DNA from: Nematostella vectensis
Taxonomy: Eukaryota; Cnidaria; Anthozoa; Actiniaria; Edwardsiidae
DNA: 64,000 nt
Assembly: GCF_932526225.1 (NCBI RefSeq)
Contig: NC_064042.1
Coordinates: 15,614,251-15,678,250, forward strand
Direction: 5' to 3'
Positions 48,949 through 56,157 of this stretch are shown here, one piece after another (positions within the stretch are counted from its first letter, which is position 1; every line of letters begins with the position of its first letter). A program made the translations under genes and the position numbers. The notes beneath the pieces are model-generated. The model was not told the DNA's origin, made no database searches, and saw nothing but the letters and a program-made list of their open reading frames with translations.

Positions 48949-50995
48949 AAATAAACTAACAAACAAACTAAAATAAATAAATAAATAAATAAATAAATAG
49001 CAATAATATTTAAGGGTGTATTATAATGAACATAATTCGATTCTGCATTTTAGAACACATCACACAAAGAAAACTCGACATTTTGCTGCTATCTCAGCCT
49101 TGGTACGTTTTTAGCATGTCCTGCGTGTGCTGCAAACCATAGGTATCAAATTTATGCCTGATATGTGAGGCAGGGCAGAGAAATGAGATTAGATTCAAAG
49201 TGATTTTTATATTTTCCTATATACACTCATCTCATCAAATAACACAGAGATCTATGAAAAGCTCATTGTTTACCTGCCATTTAAGGAATTTCCATAGCCT
49301 TTACCTGTTTACAGTCATTAGGCAACTACTGTAGTTTAATTATCTGCTTTATCAAGTTATCCGCTTTGTTTAGTTGTTTTAACATCAATCGCCAAACTTC
49401 GAAAGCCATGAAATGCAAAAATAATTTTTCATCTTTACCAATAATTCTTTGTTTTCGGCATCGTATTCGCTGTATAAATTGAAGATGGTGCTTTCAATAT
49501 TATTGTAAACAAGTTCATGTGCGAAAAATCATGGCCGCTTTTGTATCACTGAATGCCAAAGGGAGCCCAAATCTAATTACACACAGACTCTCAAAGTCCA
49601 AATTCAGCATGCATGTAGAATAAGCATTGTTTCTTGGGAGAGATGTATGTGATAAGATGGTAGTGGCTTGTTACACAGGAAGCCCAAATCGCTAGCAAAG
49701 CTAAATAAGTTTATAAATAAATAAGCTACATTGTGAATAACAAAGCATAGATTCAGATGTGGCCGAGTTGAAGGGATGGGGAGGTGCCTGGCAGCCGCCA
49801 TACAACTCATGTCAACCGAGAGAAAAACCCTGGAAGCAAAGGTGAGACCAACTACCTCAACTCCTGTCGAAACCGGGAATTAAACCGAGAACACAGTGGT
49901 GAGAGGCACAGGCACTACAGAGCGGCGCTCTGCCAACTGAGCCACCTAGACTCAATGTTGTGCTCGCTTTGTTGTTATTAAGAAGATGGTGAGACCTAAC
50001 CAAAGCAGACAGTAAATATGGTTATGAAATTTTTAAAAAGTACAAAGGAGTGTGCGTTGATGCTGACACCGAGGAGTACATCTGTTTTGTTGCGGAAATG
50101 GCAGCACCTGTGTAGCTATACTGATAGAGGAGAGAATCTGAGGTCAACCATGAGATTAAACAACTTTGGAACTGCATCCACCTCAATAAAGGCTGATTGA
50201 TAGTCAGGTGGAACAGAATCGTAGAGCATGTCATGGGAGGCAGCTTGAAGGGGCTATCTACCCCTCCTGACTGTTGTATTTGTTGTAGGTTTTTGACTAC
50301 TACAGCAAGATGAGGTTGAAATTGTGAGATATGTGGTGTCCAGTAAGATCACAGAAATGTTAGGCAAGGAAGGTTCTCTGTACCCATGGTAATTCCATGG
50401 TATTATGTATGTCACAGCGGGGGATTATTTAAAAGAAATAACCAGTAATATCTAACTTTGTTCCAAGTGGTTTAAACCCAAAACAGTTATTAAACATTAC
50501 ATGTGAGACGCAACATGATTTACCAGAGCAAATTTACTGTGTGCATTTACATTTGTACATTTGAAAACCAAAATCCCGCATCTTGCAGTGTTTTGAAATA
50601 CCGCATCACCGCATGCTTTTTGCCCTTTTACCGCAATATCGTACAATTAAGGCCAATACCTCAAACCAAACACCCCCCCCCCCCCCCCCAAGTGTTTAGA
50701 AGGTCATACTGTATGTAGCTTATTCCTAGACTCTCGAATGAGATGGCTTCCCGAAATTTATTTGCTGCTGACTGATGGTTCCCGCCTCCCTAACCCGCCA
50801 TTCGATTCGACATGATGACGACCATCGTGGTGTGTAGGAATATACATGAGTAACTCATAAACAGAGAAACAATGGAAAATTTGTTAACTTCCGCAAAAGA
50901 TTATAGCTTTTTCCTAAGACGAAGCACTCTGTTATCTTACCTCGTCTGGACATCGATAGGGCAAAAATAGTGAGATGTATTATCGTAGGCCTCAT
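15060..50995 (-). CDS. Gene B: IgSF/FN3 receptor with ITIM-like tail, complete model
   Basis: Twelve exons (50995-50941, 48658-48311, 36974-36705, 35994-35737, 34319-34071, 33473-33201, 33089-32817, 32472-32146, 31964-31821, 31090-31072, 30772-30589, 15257-15060) sum to 2598 nt, 865 residues plus stop. The order is signal peptide, V-like Ig lacking canonical cysteines, four I-set-like Ig, two FN3, transmembrane helix, cytoplasmic tail. All junctions up to the helix are phase 1. Tail motifs are NPYDIT, PTYAVV, PVYAEV, IVYAEL, TAYADI, PTYANV and VTYGNI; the fourth and last fit the ITIM consensus, and PTYANV and VTYGNI also fit pYxN. This is a cell-surface adhesion or recognition receptor with probable SH2-dependent signalling. 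The large introns carry a retroelement and several minisatellites. The model is unverified by transcripts. Confidence 0.85.
15466..28832. repeat. 29-bp minisatellite, about 460 copies, with higher-order repeats
   Basis: Units built on CATTTGGAGAGCCACGTGCA recur every 29 bp for about 13.4 kb. Two main variants differ at one place, CACGTGCAGATT and CACGTTCAGATT; the first contains the palindromic E-box CACGTG. Larger blocks are themselves duplicated: matching variant patterns recur at an offset of 5391 bp (19.2-22.6 kb against 24.6-28.0 kb) and at 1159, 725 and 522 bp. The array fills the intron between the last two exons of gene B. Minus-strand frames lack stops in all phases, which creates many false ORFs with a 29-residue period. 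Confidence 0.98.
28833..29575. other. Intron sequence between two arrays
   Basis: No confident exon. A minus-strand stretch near 29066-29235 reads openly and looks somewhat codon-like, but it has no clear splice sites or known motif. Confidence 0.5.
29576..30493. repeat. 55-bp minisatellite, about 17 copies
   Basis: Well-conserved units containing GCATCTATACCCTCGGCCCC and CTCTAGCCATTATAAACGAG. It ends less than 100 bp from a gene B tail exon, inside the same intron as the 29-bp array. Confidence 0.97.
30589..30772 (-). CDS. Gene B exon: Lys-rich tyrosine segment of the tail
   Basis: A 184-nt exon between CGTAG and GTTAGT. It encodes NPYDIT, PTYAVV and PVYAEV, each of the last two followed by a DKTKK Lys-rich run. 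It joins the previous micro-exon in phase 2 and leaves in phase 0. Confidence 0.82.
31072..31090 (-). CDS. Gene B 19-nt micro-exon
   Basis: Flanked by TTTCAG and GTAAGT. It encodes GGAPRN and shifts phase 1 to phase 2, joining the transmembrane and tail exons in frame. Skipping it would break the frame of the whole tail. Confidence 0.72.
31151..31388. repeat. 80-bp tandem repeat, three copies
   Basis: Units start at 31151, 31231 and 31311, each with ATCAATTA, TACGTGGGCCACGTTATTC and CAGTGGAC segments. It lies in the intron next to the micro-exon. Confidence 0.92.
31821..31964 (-). CDS. Gene B exon: transmembrane helix
   Basis: This 144-nt phase 1-1 exon encodes a Gly-rich linker, the helix GGAVGGVILVVLVAGIIFVV and basic LRRKRLQK. 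Downstream of the donor (GTAACT) the frame stays open but is intronic. Confidence 0.87.
32146..32472 (-). CDS. Gene B exon: FN3 domain 2
   Basis: A 327-nt phase 1-1 exon holding a full fibronectin type III domain. It shows the core Trp (ITLEWSKPDENGG), a Tyr in YIVYF, and the typical G/N-x-x-Y-x-F/V end (GRTYSFLVTAYNQYGES). Confidence 0.88.
32817..33089 (-). CDS. Gene B exon: FN3 domain 1
   Basis: A 273-nt phase 1-1 exon with PGPP start, VNWAPPSSDGGSPVIDYKV and NTEYTVKVTARNVVGYG, all classic FN3 positions. Confidence 0.9.
33201..33473 (-). CDS. Gene B exon: Ig domain 5
   Basis: A 273-nt phase 1-1 exon. Cys in LSLQCNARG, Trp in ITWYKSG and Cys in GQYKCRASN give a normal I-set/C2-like fold. 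Confidence 0.9.
33474..34070. other. Gene B intron, plain
   Basis: AT-rich DNA with no recognised element. Confidence 0.6.
34071..34319 (-). CDS. Gene B exon: Ig domain 4
   Basis: A 249-nt phase 1-1 exon with KLTCKSDGYPAP, YKWSRDG and GTYMCTATNEMG. Canonical cysteines and Trp are present. Confidence 0.9.
34732..35743. repeat. 23-bp minisatellite containing a 5' splice site, about 44 copies
   Basis: On the minus strand each unit contains TCAAATGTAAGTGC, identical to the exon/intron junction of Ig exon 3 at 35737. The real junction lies in the first unit, so the intron starts with a ladder of near-perfect donor copies. A few units differ by single bases. Confidence 0.96.
35737..35994 (-). CDS. 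Gene B exon: Ig domain 3
   Basis: A 258-nt phase 1-1 exon with ITLTCAVAGNPTPS, VSWSKAG and GQYVCTAVN. Its last bases and donor are part of the 23-bp array. Confidence 0.9.
36705..36974 (-). CDS. Gene B exon: Ig domain 2
   Basis: A 270-nt phase 1-1 exon with VTVTCSARGRPAP, VTWVNKT and GVYQCQAIND. It joins the V-like exon by a split GAG codon. Confidence 0.9.
36975..38503. other. Gene B intron, first part
   Basis: About 1.5 kb with no exon or clear repeat seen. Confidence 0.55.
40739..41046 (+). repeat. BEL/Pao 5' LTR
   Basis: A 308-bp repeat ending GCCGCTACA. It starts CGTAACGG where the 3' LTR has TGTAACGG. A TATA-like TTTATAAACG near 40841 suggests the promoter. Confidence 0.93.
41516..44005 (+). 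CDS. BEL/Pao gag and protease part of the polyprotein
   Basis: The frame is open from 41477, but the first ATG is at 41516. A coiled-coil-like Lys/Glu-rich N-terminal third is followed by the DUF1759 gag region from about residue 395. Two zinc-knuckle modules follow (CFKCTGKHFRKDC and CEACNKNHLTLLH). The DUF1758 aspartic protease has LDDQSTDVF at the active-site position, where LDSGS would be usual, so activity is doubtful. The ORF runs off frame near 43960 and stops at 44005, while the homologous frame continues in +1. It binds and packages element RNA in intact relatives. Confidence 0.88.
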   Translation: MAERPNAPAPISENIPENIESFPENIIPHQSVEPETTTLRSRTMTEKGLEYAKELKAKTAKAASDHFRQVISDFLAHLSSSNNKEQILKELSHCNAPAESATTKLNDFYYLIKETPDSQEVADSQLDIHQSINEAKKIAHEKITTLEYQADKMSVISSASHSSRKSSKSSKSARDTLIDVRAKRAALEEKIKFNNSILEQEQKLANLKLQQELNATKAEEAVYKEAVSLEEFELPIEKENLISRFLSEAQTTKPVITDPIQSCLSPFNFPNTESSLVYTKPQRPLTANTFVTFQTTQVPENRPFISQSQTNPPSTLTAWHNAQEFTPKSSTVYQEIQNAQPMSHNQNVQSSDPSHHYNGIPNQSVTQSYQQPLQTDSVKQIAEALAKVTQLQRLPQAKPDIFTGEGPHTKFFIWETAFDALIDTAPVSAQQKLYLLYQHLGGKAKLVVEQLQYMVGADPDTAYREARNKLRNRFGRPDIIATEFETKLTNWPKIAPNDGKGLREFSDFLYQVQVASAHMSALKIYEFPSKIQSLVEKLPGWFATKWSIKVQALQQERGYSAFPSFSDLVTEVCFHAERMNIPQLTPTKHSSTPTPIQTHRKPQERIHNVLLTKTETQKKKALVKHTEKKVCPYHNNAASHNLTECKRFKELPYEERLEFLKSNGLCFKCTGKHFRKDCEETPPRCEACNKNHLTLLHEDRSTPAKPAPPSPPEASATCTQVCGGEGTGRSCARIVLVNLTHESQPHKKQLTYAVLDDQSTDVFITDSLSRLLGITAPELDLKVNTIVGFNTIRTKKITGLRIQDIKNEHAHVTVCIHTRVHPRRTKRYR
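44043..46727 (+). CDS. BEL/Pao reverse transcriptase/RNase H, integrase truncated
   Basis: The ORF holds the end of DUF1758, reverse transcriptase (LRVVFDCSS, CDIEQMFHSF, FGAASSP and the YVDD active site near 45126), RNase H (YYTDSEIVLGYL near 45888) and the start of the integrase zinc-binding region (LLRVGGRLRNA near 46560). It then ends after about 35 unrelated residues; the DDE catalytic core and C-terminus are gone. The homologous frame extends upstream of the ATG to about 43960, so the ATG at 44043 is not the native start but follows from the frameshift. Such a copy could move only with help from an intact relative. Confidence 0.9.
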   Translation: MADQIAYRPDIEIGLLIGRNVPAAFQPTEVIAGSPEEPWAEKYKFGWTVIGRVCKDGDGDVTARVNCVTVEREVLLEHNASSDTTVQPPFVRTTPSKDMTSPQQIRQMMELDYTELHHDRSKQRQGKTESREDIQFNNIMEIGLHKNENGNWEAPLPFRANEVHLPDNKKHCLHRLLSLKRKLLGNDKLRNDYIAFMKKVIDRGHASRVPVDQLRTSPGKVWFLPHFNVQHPRKKDLRVVFDCSSVYENESLNKNLLQGPDQLNSLIGVLMRFRKEEVAFTCDIEQMFHSFYVNPEHRDFLRFLWFEDSDLTKPIVEFRMDVHLFGAASSPAVANYCLHQTAETGREKHGDDAAEFVRRNFYVDDGLKSLPTTEQVVRTIKATQEMCADANLRLHKFASNSKEVLEALHPEDRAKDLKDLDLNHDSLPVQRSLVTYWCIESDTLGFRIELRDKPLTRRGILSTVSSVYDPLGAVSPVILTGKQILQELCSTHTDWDEPLPEDIRPRWEKWRTELPLLENLKFPRCLKPPNFGTLTSTQVCNFSDACHNGIGQVSYLRMVNEKGEVHVSFLMAKSRVAPLKQITIPRLELTAAVISVNVSSMVELELDLQPTPQRLYYTDSEIVLGYLNNDARRFHVYVGNRVQHRDQSEPEQWYHVPGKENPADEASRGMTAAQLIENKRWFSGPQFLYENPTPSNQKPSSQLDPDDAELRKEVSVLSTSTTMHTQYLDTKHFSHSSSLLRLKHAIVRIQRMIERLRPNKTRNWRPTNGASTVKELWEAEKCLFKTAQATTFENEIDTLQRMKGNNSKFEDRKSARDRNNIIKATSNIYKLDPFIDDEGLLRVGGRLRNAEEEYQLKHPLILPKDHHVTTAMDGQHKCFERPIHKLIMLLARED
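46728..47026. other. AT-rich 3' end of the BEL element
   Basis: About 300 bp with no coding capacity where the integrase core would be expected. Confidence 0.7.
47027..47334 (+). repeat. BEL/Pao 3' LTR
   Basis: A 308-bp LTR running from TGTAACGG to GCTACA, with an AATAAA (in CGCAATAAAACC, near 47249) that may serve as its poly(A) signal. Confidence 0.94.
48311..48658 (-). CDS. Gene B exon: V-like Ig domain 1 without canonical cysteines
   Basis: A 348-nt phase 1-1 exon after the signal peptide. The B strand reads ARFSWWS with no Cys, and the F strand (GPYKVAII) also lacks one. Two other cysteines (LCQW and NCPGN) could pair with each other. The CP motif and the ITFEIKNVKLDNEG segment align with VDCPAR and LVIKNVTKNDAG in gene C. 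Alternative folds are possible, but the exon position and the gene C match favour a divergent V-like Ig. Confidence 0.8.
48838..48998. repeat. AAAT tetranucleotide microsatellite
   Basis: Almost pure AAAT/AAAC repeats in gene B intron 1. Confidence 0.97.
49780..49951 (-). mobile_element. tRNA-derived SINE
   Basis: Read on the minus strand it starts GTCTAGGTGGCTCAGTTGG, with an A-box-like TGGCTCAGTTGG (49933-49944) and a B-box-like GGTTTAATTCC (49876-49886) about 50 bp apart. This is the internal Pol III promoter of tRNA-related SINEs. No cloverleaf with a full acceptor stem is apparent, so it is not called a tRNA gene. The 3' limit is uncertain. Confidence 0.6.
49952..50940. other. Gene B intron 1, 5' part
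   Basis: No exon seen. A poly-C run lies at about 50672-50689. Confidence 0.55.
50941..50995 (-). CDS. Gene B exon 1: signal peptide
   Basis: Starts at an ATG in AAAAATGAGG context. It encodes MRPTIIHLTIFALSMSRR, a short basic N-terminus and hydrophobic core, and ends in phase 1 at a GTAAGA donor, fitting the V-like exon. Confidence 0.78.
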
Positions 50996-51072
50996 TTTTG
51001 TCAACAACAAGCATACGAAATCATAACACTCGGGATCCAAACCTAAACCTCCCGTGTCCTCCTTCCTCCCTC

Positions 51073-51362
51073 GGTTGTGAACGGGAAACAATTTGCCACG
51101 GGCGGAGAGGGAAGTGCGCCCACGATATATTTTTCGGGACAGCGGATGATTAATTAATTACTGCGACCACAGGCCTTCCGGTTTAATGCAACAACTCAAT
51201 AAAAGTCATGCGAGAAGTGTAGAGAACTCAGCTGAATGTAAAGGAAATTAAACAATGAATGAGTACTATATTGCAATGTATGTTTTTAAGGCCCTTTTAT
51301 CTAATAAATAAATCATGCTATTATTTCGTAAATCGAACTGATAAGTCGTCGGAAGCTCGGAC
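51073..51362 (-). promoter_or_regulatory. Left arm of inverted 5'-flank duplication, upstream of gene B
   Basis: Reading away from gene B, this arm matches 54889-55525 in inverted orientation, at roughly 85-90% by eye once two insertions in the right arm are removed. It starts about 80 bp upstream of the gene B ATG. That position fits a promoter, but no TATA box is evident. Confidence 0.6.
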
Positions 51363-52220
51363 AGAACGGTCGGAAATTTTATTCAAAGACCTAAAGATCA
51401 ACAACAAGATCAAACAGGAGGAAAACAACAAGTTTCTGTTCGTTTCAGAAGTACGGCACCGACCTCGTGTTAATGGTCCCTACCTATAAAACAACAAAGT
51501 ACTCCCTGCCACTGTTCTTTATTTGCGTTCACACAAACATTGGCCATAGAGTGGTAGCTCTATGAAATACCCTCACGCCAAGTTTGTACATGTTTATTTT
51601 ATTTTCATTACACTCTCTCCTGCTCGTTTGTTTGTCTATTGTTACTTTATAGCAGAGCCAGCGCGGCCGTAGGCCACGCGCGGAGCCCCATAGTTATAGA
51701 AAAATGGTACTATGTATAACTATGGGACTGAGATTTTTTGGTCATCGCGCGGGAGCCCTGTGGTTCTGCCTCGCCTGCCTGCCCGCCTGCCTGCCCGCGC
51801 AATCTATGTAACCACGCTTCGCTGACACTCGCCTCTTCCAACGCAAACTTCCAAACATCTAAGGAGTGGAAAATCGTTTGATAAACCCTATTACATTCAT
51901 TCACAGTTCATTGCTTAAATCAATGAATCTACAATTTTCTCTGAGTCTGCTGTCGAATTTCGCCTACAACAAACTGGTTATCACACGGCGGAAGATCGAT
52001 TACACTACCCATTCACAACATAGCGGTGGAAGAAAGTCTACGAAAGAAAGCAGTGGTTTTCAAAAGTCCATGAAATACTATTTAGTCTATTTATTACTAA
52101 AACACCGTTATATCTTTGTTCTCTTTTGTTCTGGCTTGACTATTACACTTTAACGATTACATTTTGTTGCACAGAATTTTGAAAACAACTCTTAGAAGTT
52201 TTAGTTATTTTTAAACCACC
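51363..52220. other. Spacer between the 5'-flank arm and the hairpin element
   Basis: No gene found. A palindromic GC-rich motif (GCGCGGCCGTAGGCCACGCG, 51661-51680) lies in a likely dispersed repeat. Confidence 0.5.
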
Positions 52221-52229
52221 CCTGTAAGG

Positions 52230-54144
52230 ACCAGAGTGAAGTTAGTTCCTTATTCGCAGTTCCTTTTTCGTCTGTTTCCTTATTCGCTCAGTTCCTTATT
52301 CAAATCCGGGGGGGTACTTACATGATACCTTTTAATTCGAGTTGAAACAGTATTTAGGCATAACAGTTTATTCAGAACAAGTCCAAGAGCATTTTCCGTC
52401 GGGTAAATTTGGATGCTTTAACGTGCTCGCTGCTAAGCGGAGCTGTGAACATGAGACTCTATCTGCTACAAAAGGTCAAATTACGCTATGCGTGCAATCG
52501 CTTTCACAAATGAATCTAGCAAAAGAGAGGAAATCTACCTCTCATCTGATAAATGTATTTATATCTTGGGCTTTCTTTCCAAACGCATTAATATATTTAG
52601 AGGAAAAATATTCACGCTTTACGTGCTTTACGTGACTACGTACGCGTGTAGAAGGAATTTGACCTTGCTAACAAAACCACAATTTGACAGATAGTGCTTG
52701 TTGTCAATGCTACTAGATATGGCTCTGACAAAACAAATAGATTAGTGCAGTTACACGAATAGGCAACTGCTCCTTATTCAAGTTAGTTTTCGCGAATAAG
52801 GAAATGGAATCTCCCAACGTCCGATTTCGTTTTACGACTTTATCCGAATAAGGAATAGACTATGAAGAGGGTTGTCAGTGTTTGCTCATCATTTCTCAAT
52901 AAAGGACATGAAATTTCATAACGCCCGATTTCGCTATAACGACTAGATATTTAAAAAGAAATCAGGCGTTATGAAATACCATTTCCTTTTTCGAGAAATG
53001 TTTAGAAAATACTAAAGAACCCTCTCTTTAGTCTATTGCTTATTCGGATAAGTAGTTAAAAAGAAATCAGGCGTTATGAAATACCATTTCCTTTTTCGAG
53101 AAATGTTTAGAAAACACAAACGACCCTCTTTTTAGTCTATTCCTTATTCGGATAAGTAGTTAAAACGAAATCAGGCGTTATGAAATACCATTTCCTTATT
53201 CGAGAAATGTTTAGAAAGTACTAAAGAACCCTCTCTTTAGTCTATTCCTTATTCGGATAAGTCGTAAAACGAAATCGGAAGTTGGGAGATTCCATTTATT
53301 TATTCGAGAAATGTTTAGAAAACATAAAAAACCCTCTTTTTAGTCTATTCCTTATTCGGATAAGTAGTTAAAACGAGATAGGGAGTTATGAAATACCATT
53401 TCCTTTTTCGAGAGCTCTTTCGAAAGGAGTCGTTAAAGCGAAATCGGGCGTTATGATATTTCCTTTCCTTTATTGAGAAATGATGAGCAAACACTGACAA
53501 CCCTCTTCATAGTCTATTCCTTATTCGGATAAAGTCGTAAAACGAAATCGGACGTTGGGAGATTCCATTTCCTTATTCGCGAAAACTAACTTGAATAAGG
53601 AGCAGTTGCCTATTCGTGTAACTGCACTAATCTATTTGTTTTGTCAGAGCCATATCTAGTAGCATTGACAACAAGCACTATCTGTCAAATTGTGGTTTTG
53701 TTAGCAAGGTCAAATTCCTTCTACACGCGTACGTAGTCACGTAAAGCACGTAAAGCGTGAATATTTTTCCTCTAAATATATTAATGCGTTTGGAAAGAAA
53801 GCCCAAGATATAAATACATTTATCAGATGAGAGGTAGATTTCCTCTCTTTTGCTAGATTCATTTGTGAAAGCGATTGCACGCATAGCGTAATTTGACCTT
53901 TTGTAGCAGATAGAGTCTCATGTTCACAGCTCCGCTTAGCAGCGAGCACGTTAAAGCATCCAAATTTACCCGACGGAAAATGCTCTTGGACTTGTTCTGA
54001 ATAAACTGTTATGCCTAAATACTGTTTCAACTCGAATTAAAAGGTATCATGTAAGTACCCCCCCCCGGATTTGAATAAGGAACTGAGCGAATAAGGAAAC
54101 AGACGAAAAAGGAACTGCGAATAAGGAACTAACTTCACTCTGGT
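52230..54144. mobile_element. 1.9-kb hairpin (foldback) element with 9-bp target duplication
   Basis: The two arms (about 52230-52890 and 53480-54144) are inverted copies that appear essentially identical: a 97-residue shadow ORF is the same in both. The element is flanked by CCTGTAAGG on both sides (52221-52229 and 54145-54153). A 9-bp duplication with long inverted repeats points to a Mutator-like family, but no transposase is present and a 5-bp reading (TGTAA) is also possible. Tandem units of about 110 bp fill the loop. Confidence 0.8.
52890..53480. repeat. ~110-bp tandem repeat in the hairpin loop
   Basis: About five copies, each with CTTATTCGGATAA, GAAATCAGGCGTTATGAAAT and TTCGAGAAATGTTTAGAAA segments. 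The same motifs extend into the arms. Confidence 0.85.
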
Positions 54145-54153
54145 CCTGTAAGG

Positions 54154-54888
54154 CAGCCACATTTCCAACAGATTACCGGAGTGTTTGTTGTCTTTAGTGG
54201 CTATAAAATTAATTGATTATCTTAAAATAAATCTATGATAGATGTTAAAGGGGACAATAACAAGTCTATAGTACTTTCATTGCTTTTCTTGTGAACCACA
54301 ATAATGTGGCCAGCCCCTATCAAAAAGCTACTCGGCACAGTCCAAGAGGTGATTTCAGAGGCATCACTATACTTCCCTTGTATCTGAACTGTATTATCCC
54401 TGTTATTGTTCCTCGCCATTGAATTAGATTAGTCCTGACACCATTGTGTGTAGGCTGTACCTTATATTATTATTATTGTAAAAACTATGAAAATGTGCTG
54501 GCTCCACCTTCATTTAATGCCTAAATCTATATTATTTGCGCTTTATCATGCATAACCATTTCCAGTCTGTTATGTTACTGTAGAAAGTTGTATCGCGACC
54601 CGTGTTTTCAAAACATGATTTGTTTTGGTTTTCTGTTCCGTCAGTAAAACCATTCTGAGCCAATCAGAGTCTCGCTTTGTGCACTTCCCTGGCTATCATC
54701 TGGACAAAAACCAGACAGTGTCGCGACAGAAAGCCAGGCAACTGCACTAGGCGAGAGATGGCAAGAATCTGATTGGTTTATAATAATTTGACTGGCGGAA
54801 CAGAAAATCCCAAAAGACAAAATGAAAATACGACGTCGGGATGCAACGGATTCGACAGTAAGCTCATATATCATAAGGCTAGAGGCTT
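54154..54888. other. Spacer on the gene C side of the hairpin
   Basis: No exon recognised. Two opposed CCAAT boxes (GCCAATCAGAG near 54660, CTGATTGGTTT near 54770) might be promoter elements, but no transcription unit is attached to them. Confidence 0.45.
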
Positions 54889-55525
54889 CCGACCTTATCA
54901 ATTCGATTTACGAAATAATAGAATGATTAATTTATTAGATAAATAGTCCTAAAAACATACATTGCAATCATACATTGTTTGATTTCCTTTACATTCAGCT
55001 ATAGTTCCAGGGACACAGCCAGGGGGGGTGGCCATGGGGGCCCGGGCCCCCCCTTTTAGCAGCCAAAAATCCAGTAAATGTATGAGACCAAGAGAGCATA
55101 AAATATCTTATGCTCTCTTGATGAGACAATATCTAAAATACAGCGAAAAATGCCTTGAAAGTCCCTTTTGGGCCCCCTTCTGTTAAAAATCCTGGCTACG
55201 CCGCTGAGTTGTTTTAATTCTCGCAATACTTTTATTGAGTTGTTGCATTAAACGCTGGAGGCCTGTGGTATAAGGTTGTGAAGGCTGTATAATGGTGTAT
55301 AAGATGTACAAGGCTGTATAGGCTTATAAGGTTGTGTAGGCCGTATAAGGGTGTATAGCTGTACAAGGCAATATAATAGTAAATAATAACAATATATAAT
55401 AGTACAATATAATAGACCATATATGAAGTACCTACCCTAATTGATTAACCATCCGCTGTCCCGAAAAGTATATCGTGGGCGCACTTCCCTCTCCGCCCGT
55501 GGCAAATTGTTTCCCGTTGTGAACG
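54889..55525 (+). promoter_or_regulatory. Right arm of inverted 5'-flank duplication, upstream of gene C
   Basis: Inverted match to 51073-51362, interrupted by a TE insertion (about 55003-55208) and a degenerate TGTATAAGG repeat (about 55268-55435). It ends about 560 bp upstream of the gene C ATG, so it may hold the gene C promoter. Confidence 0.58.
55003..55208. mobile_element. hAT-like MITE inserted in the right arm
   Basis: Ends resemble CAGCGGCGTAGCCAGGATTT (minus strand) and a CAGCCAGGGGGG start. A near-perfect internal hairpin GAGAGCATAAAATATC/TTATGCTCTC lies near 55091-55120. It is absent from the left arm, which proves insertion after the duplication. Confidence 0.6.
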
Positions 55526-56081
55526 CCATCAAAACTCAGCCCCGGTAAGCTGCACAGCGGTTTTTTGTACAACCACAGGCAAACCAAAACACATTTTTCC
55601 CACTACAAACCCTTGACTTACCTCCGAACAAGGGACCCTGCGCGCAGATGCTGACCCACAGGTAGCCCAAGTAATGGTTTGGAATCGGCCGTTCTTCTTA
55701 GAGGTTAAACGAGTGGATTCAAGTAGGGGTTTTTTGTTAAATGTTGCCAATAAAATTGCCTTAAAACTTAGAACATGTCGTGTTGTGGTCAAATGTTTGT
55801 CTAATAACGTTTTGGGGGTGGTTTTCTTCGCGAAATATACAGCTTCACTAACCCTACTTTTACTTATTTATTATATATATAATTGTTTTATATATGTTAT
55901 ATATAAACAAATACTAAACATTTACGCTTTGTAAAAAAATCTTAATGCGAAAAAATCGAATCATTTTGTCACATGATTGAAATTTTCCCATCATTCGCTT
56001 CGCCCCTGTTTGTTACCGCTCCCCACTTCCCGATGAAAGTCGTGTATTAGAAACTTCTGTTTTTGGAAATTTAATGTGCCT
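55526..56081. other. 5' flank of gene C
   Basis: AT-rich with TA repeats near 55870-55905. Transcription start not identified. Confidence 0.5.
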
Positions 56082-56157
56082 ATGATGGCAAATACGTATG
56101 ACAGATTTGGTCTTGGGCTGCTATTACTTCTCTGCCTTTATATCTACCCTGATCTAG
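56082..56157 (+). CDS. Gene C exon 1: signal peptide
   Basis: Starts at tandem ATGs; the frame extends to a GTG at 56076 but ATG is preferred. The hydrophobic core LGLLLLLCLYIY precedes a phase-1 GTAGGT donor. Confidence 0.78.

Noticed and set aside
49780-49951. Functional tRNA gene
   Set aside because: A and B boxes are present, but no full cloverleaf or acceptor stem; better described as a SINE.
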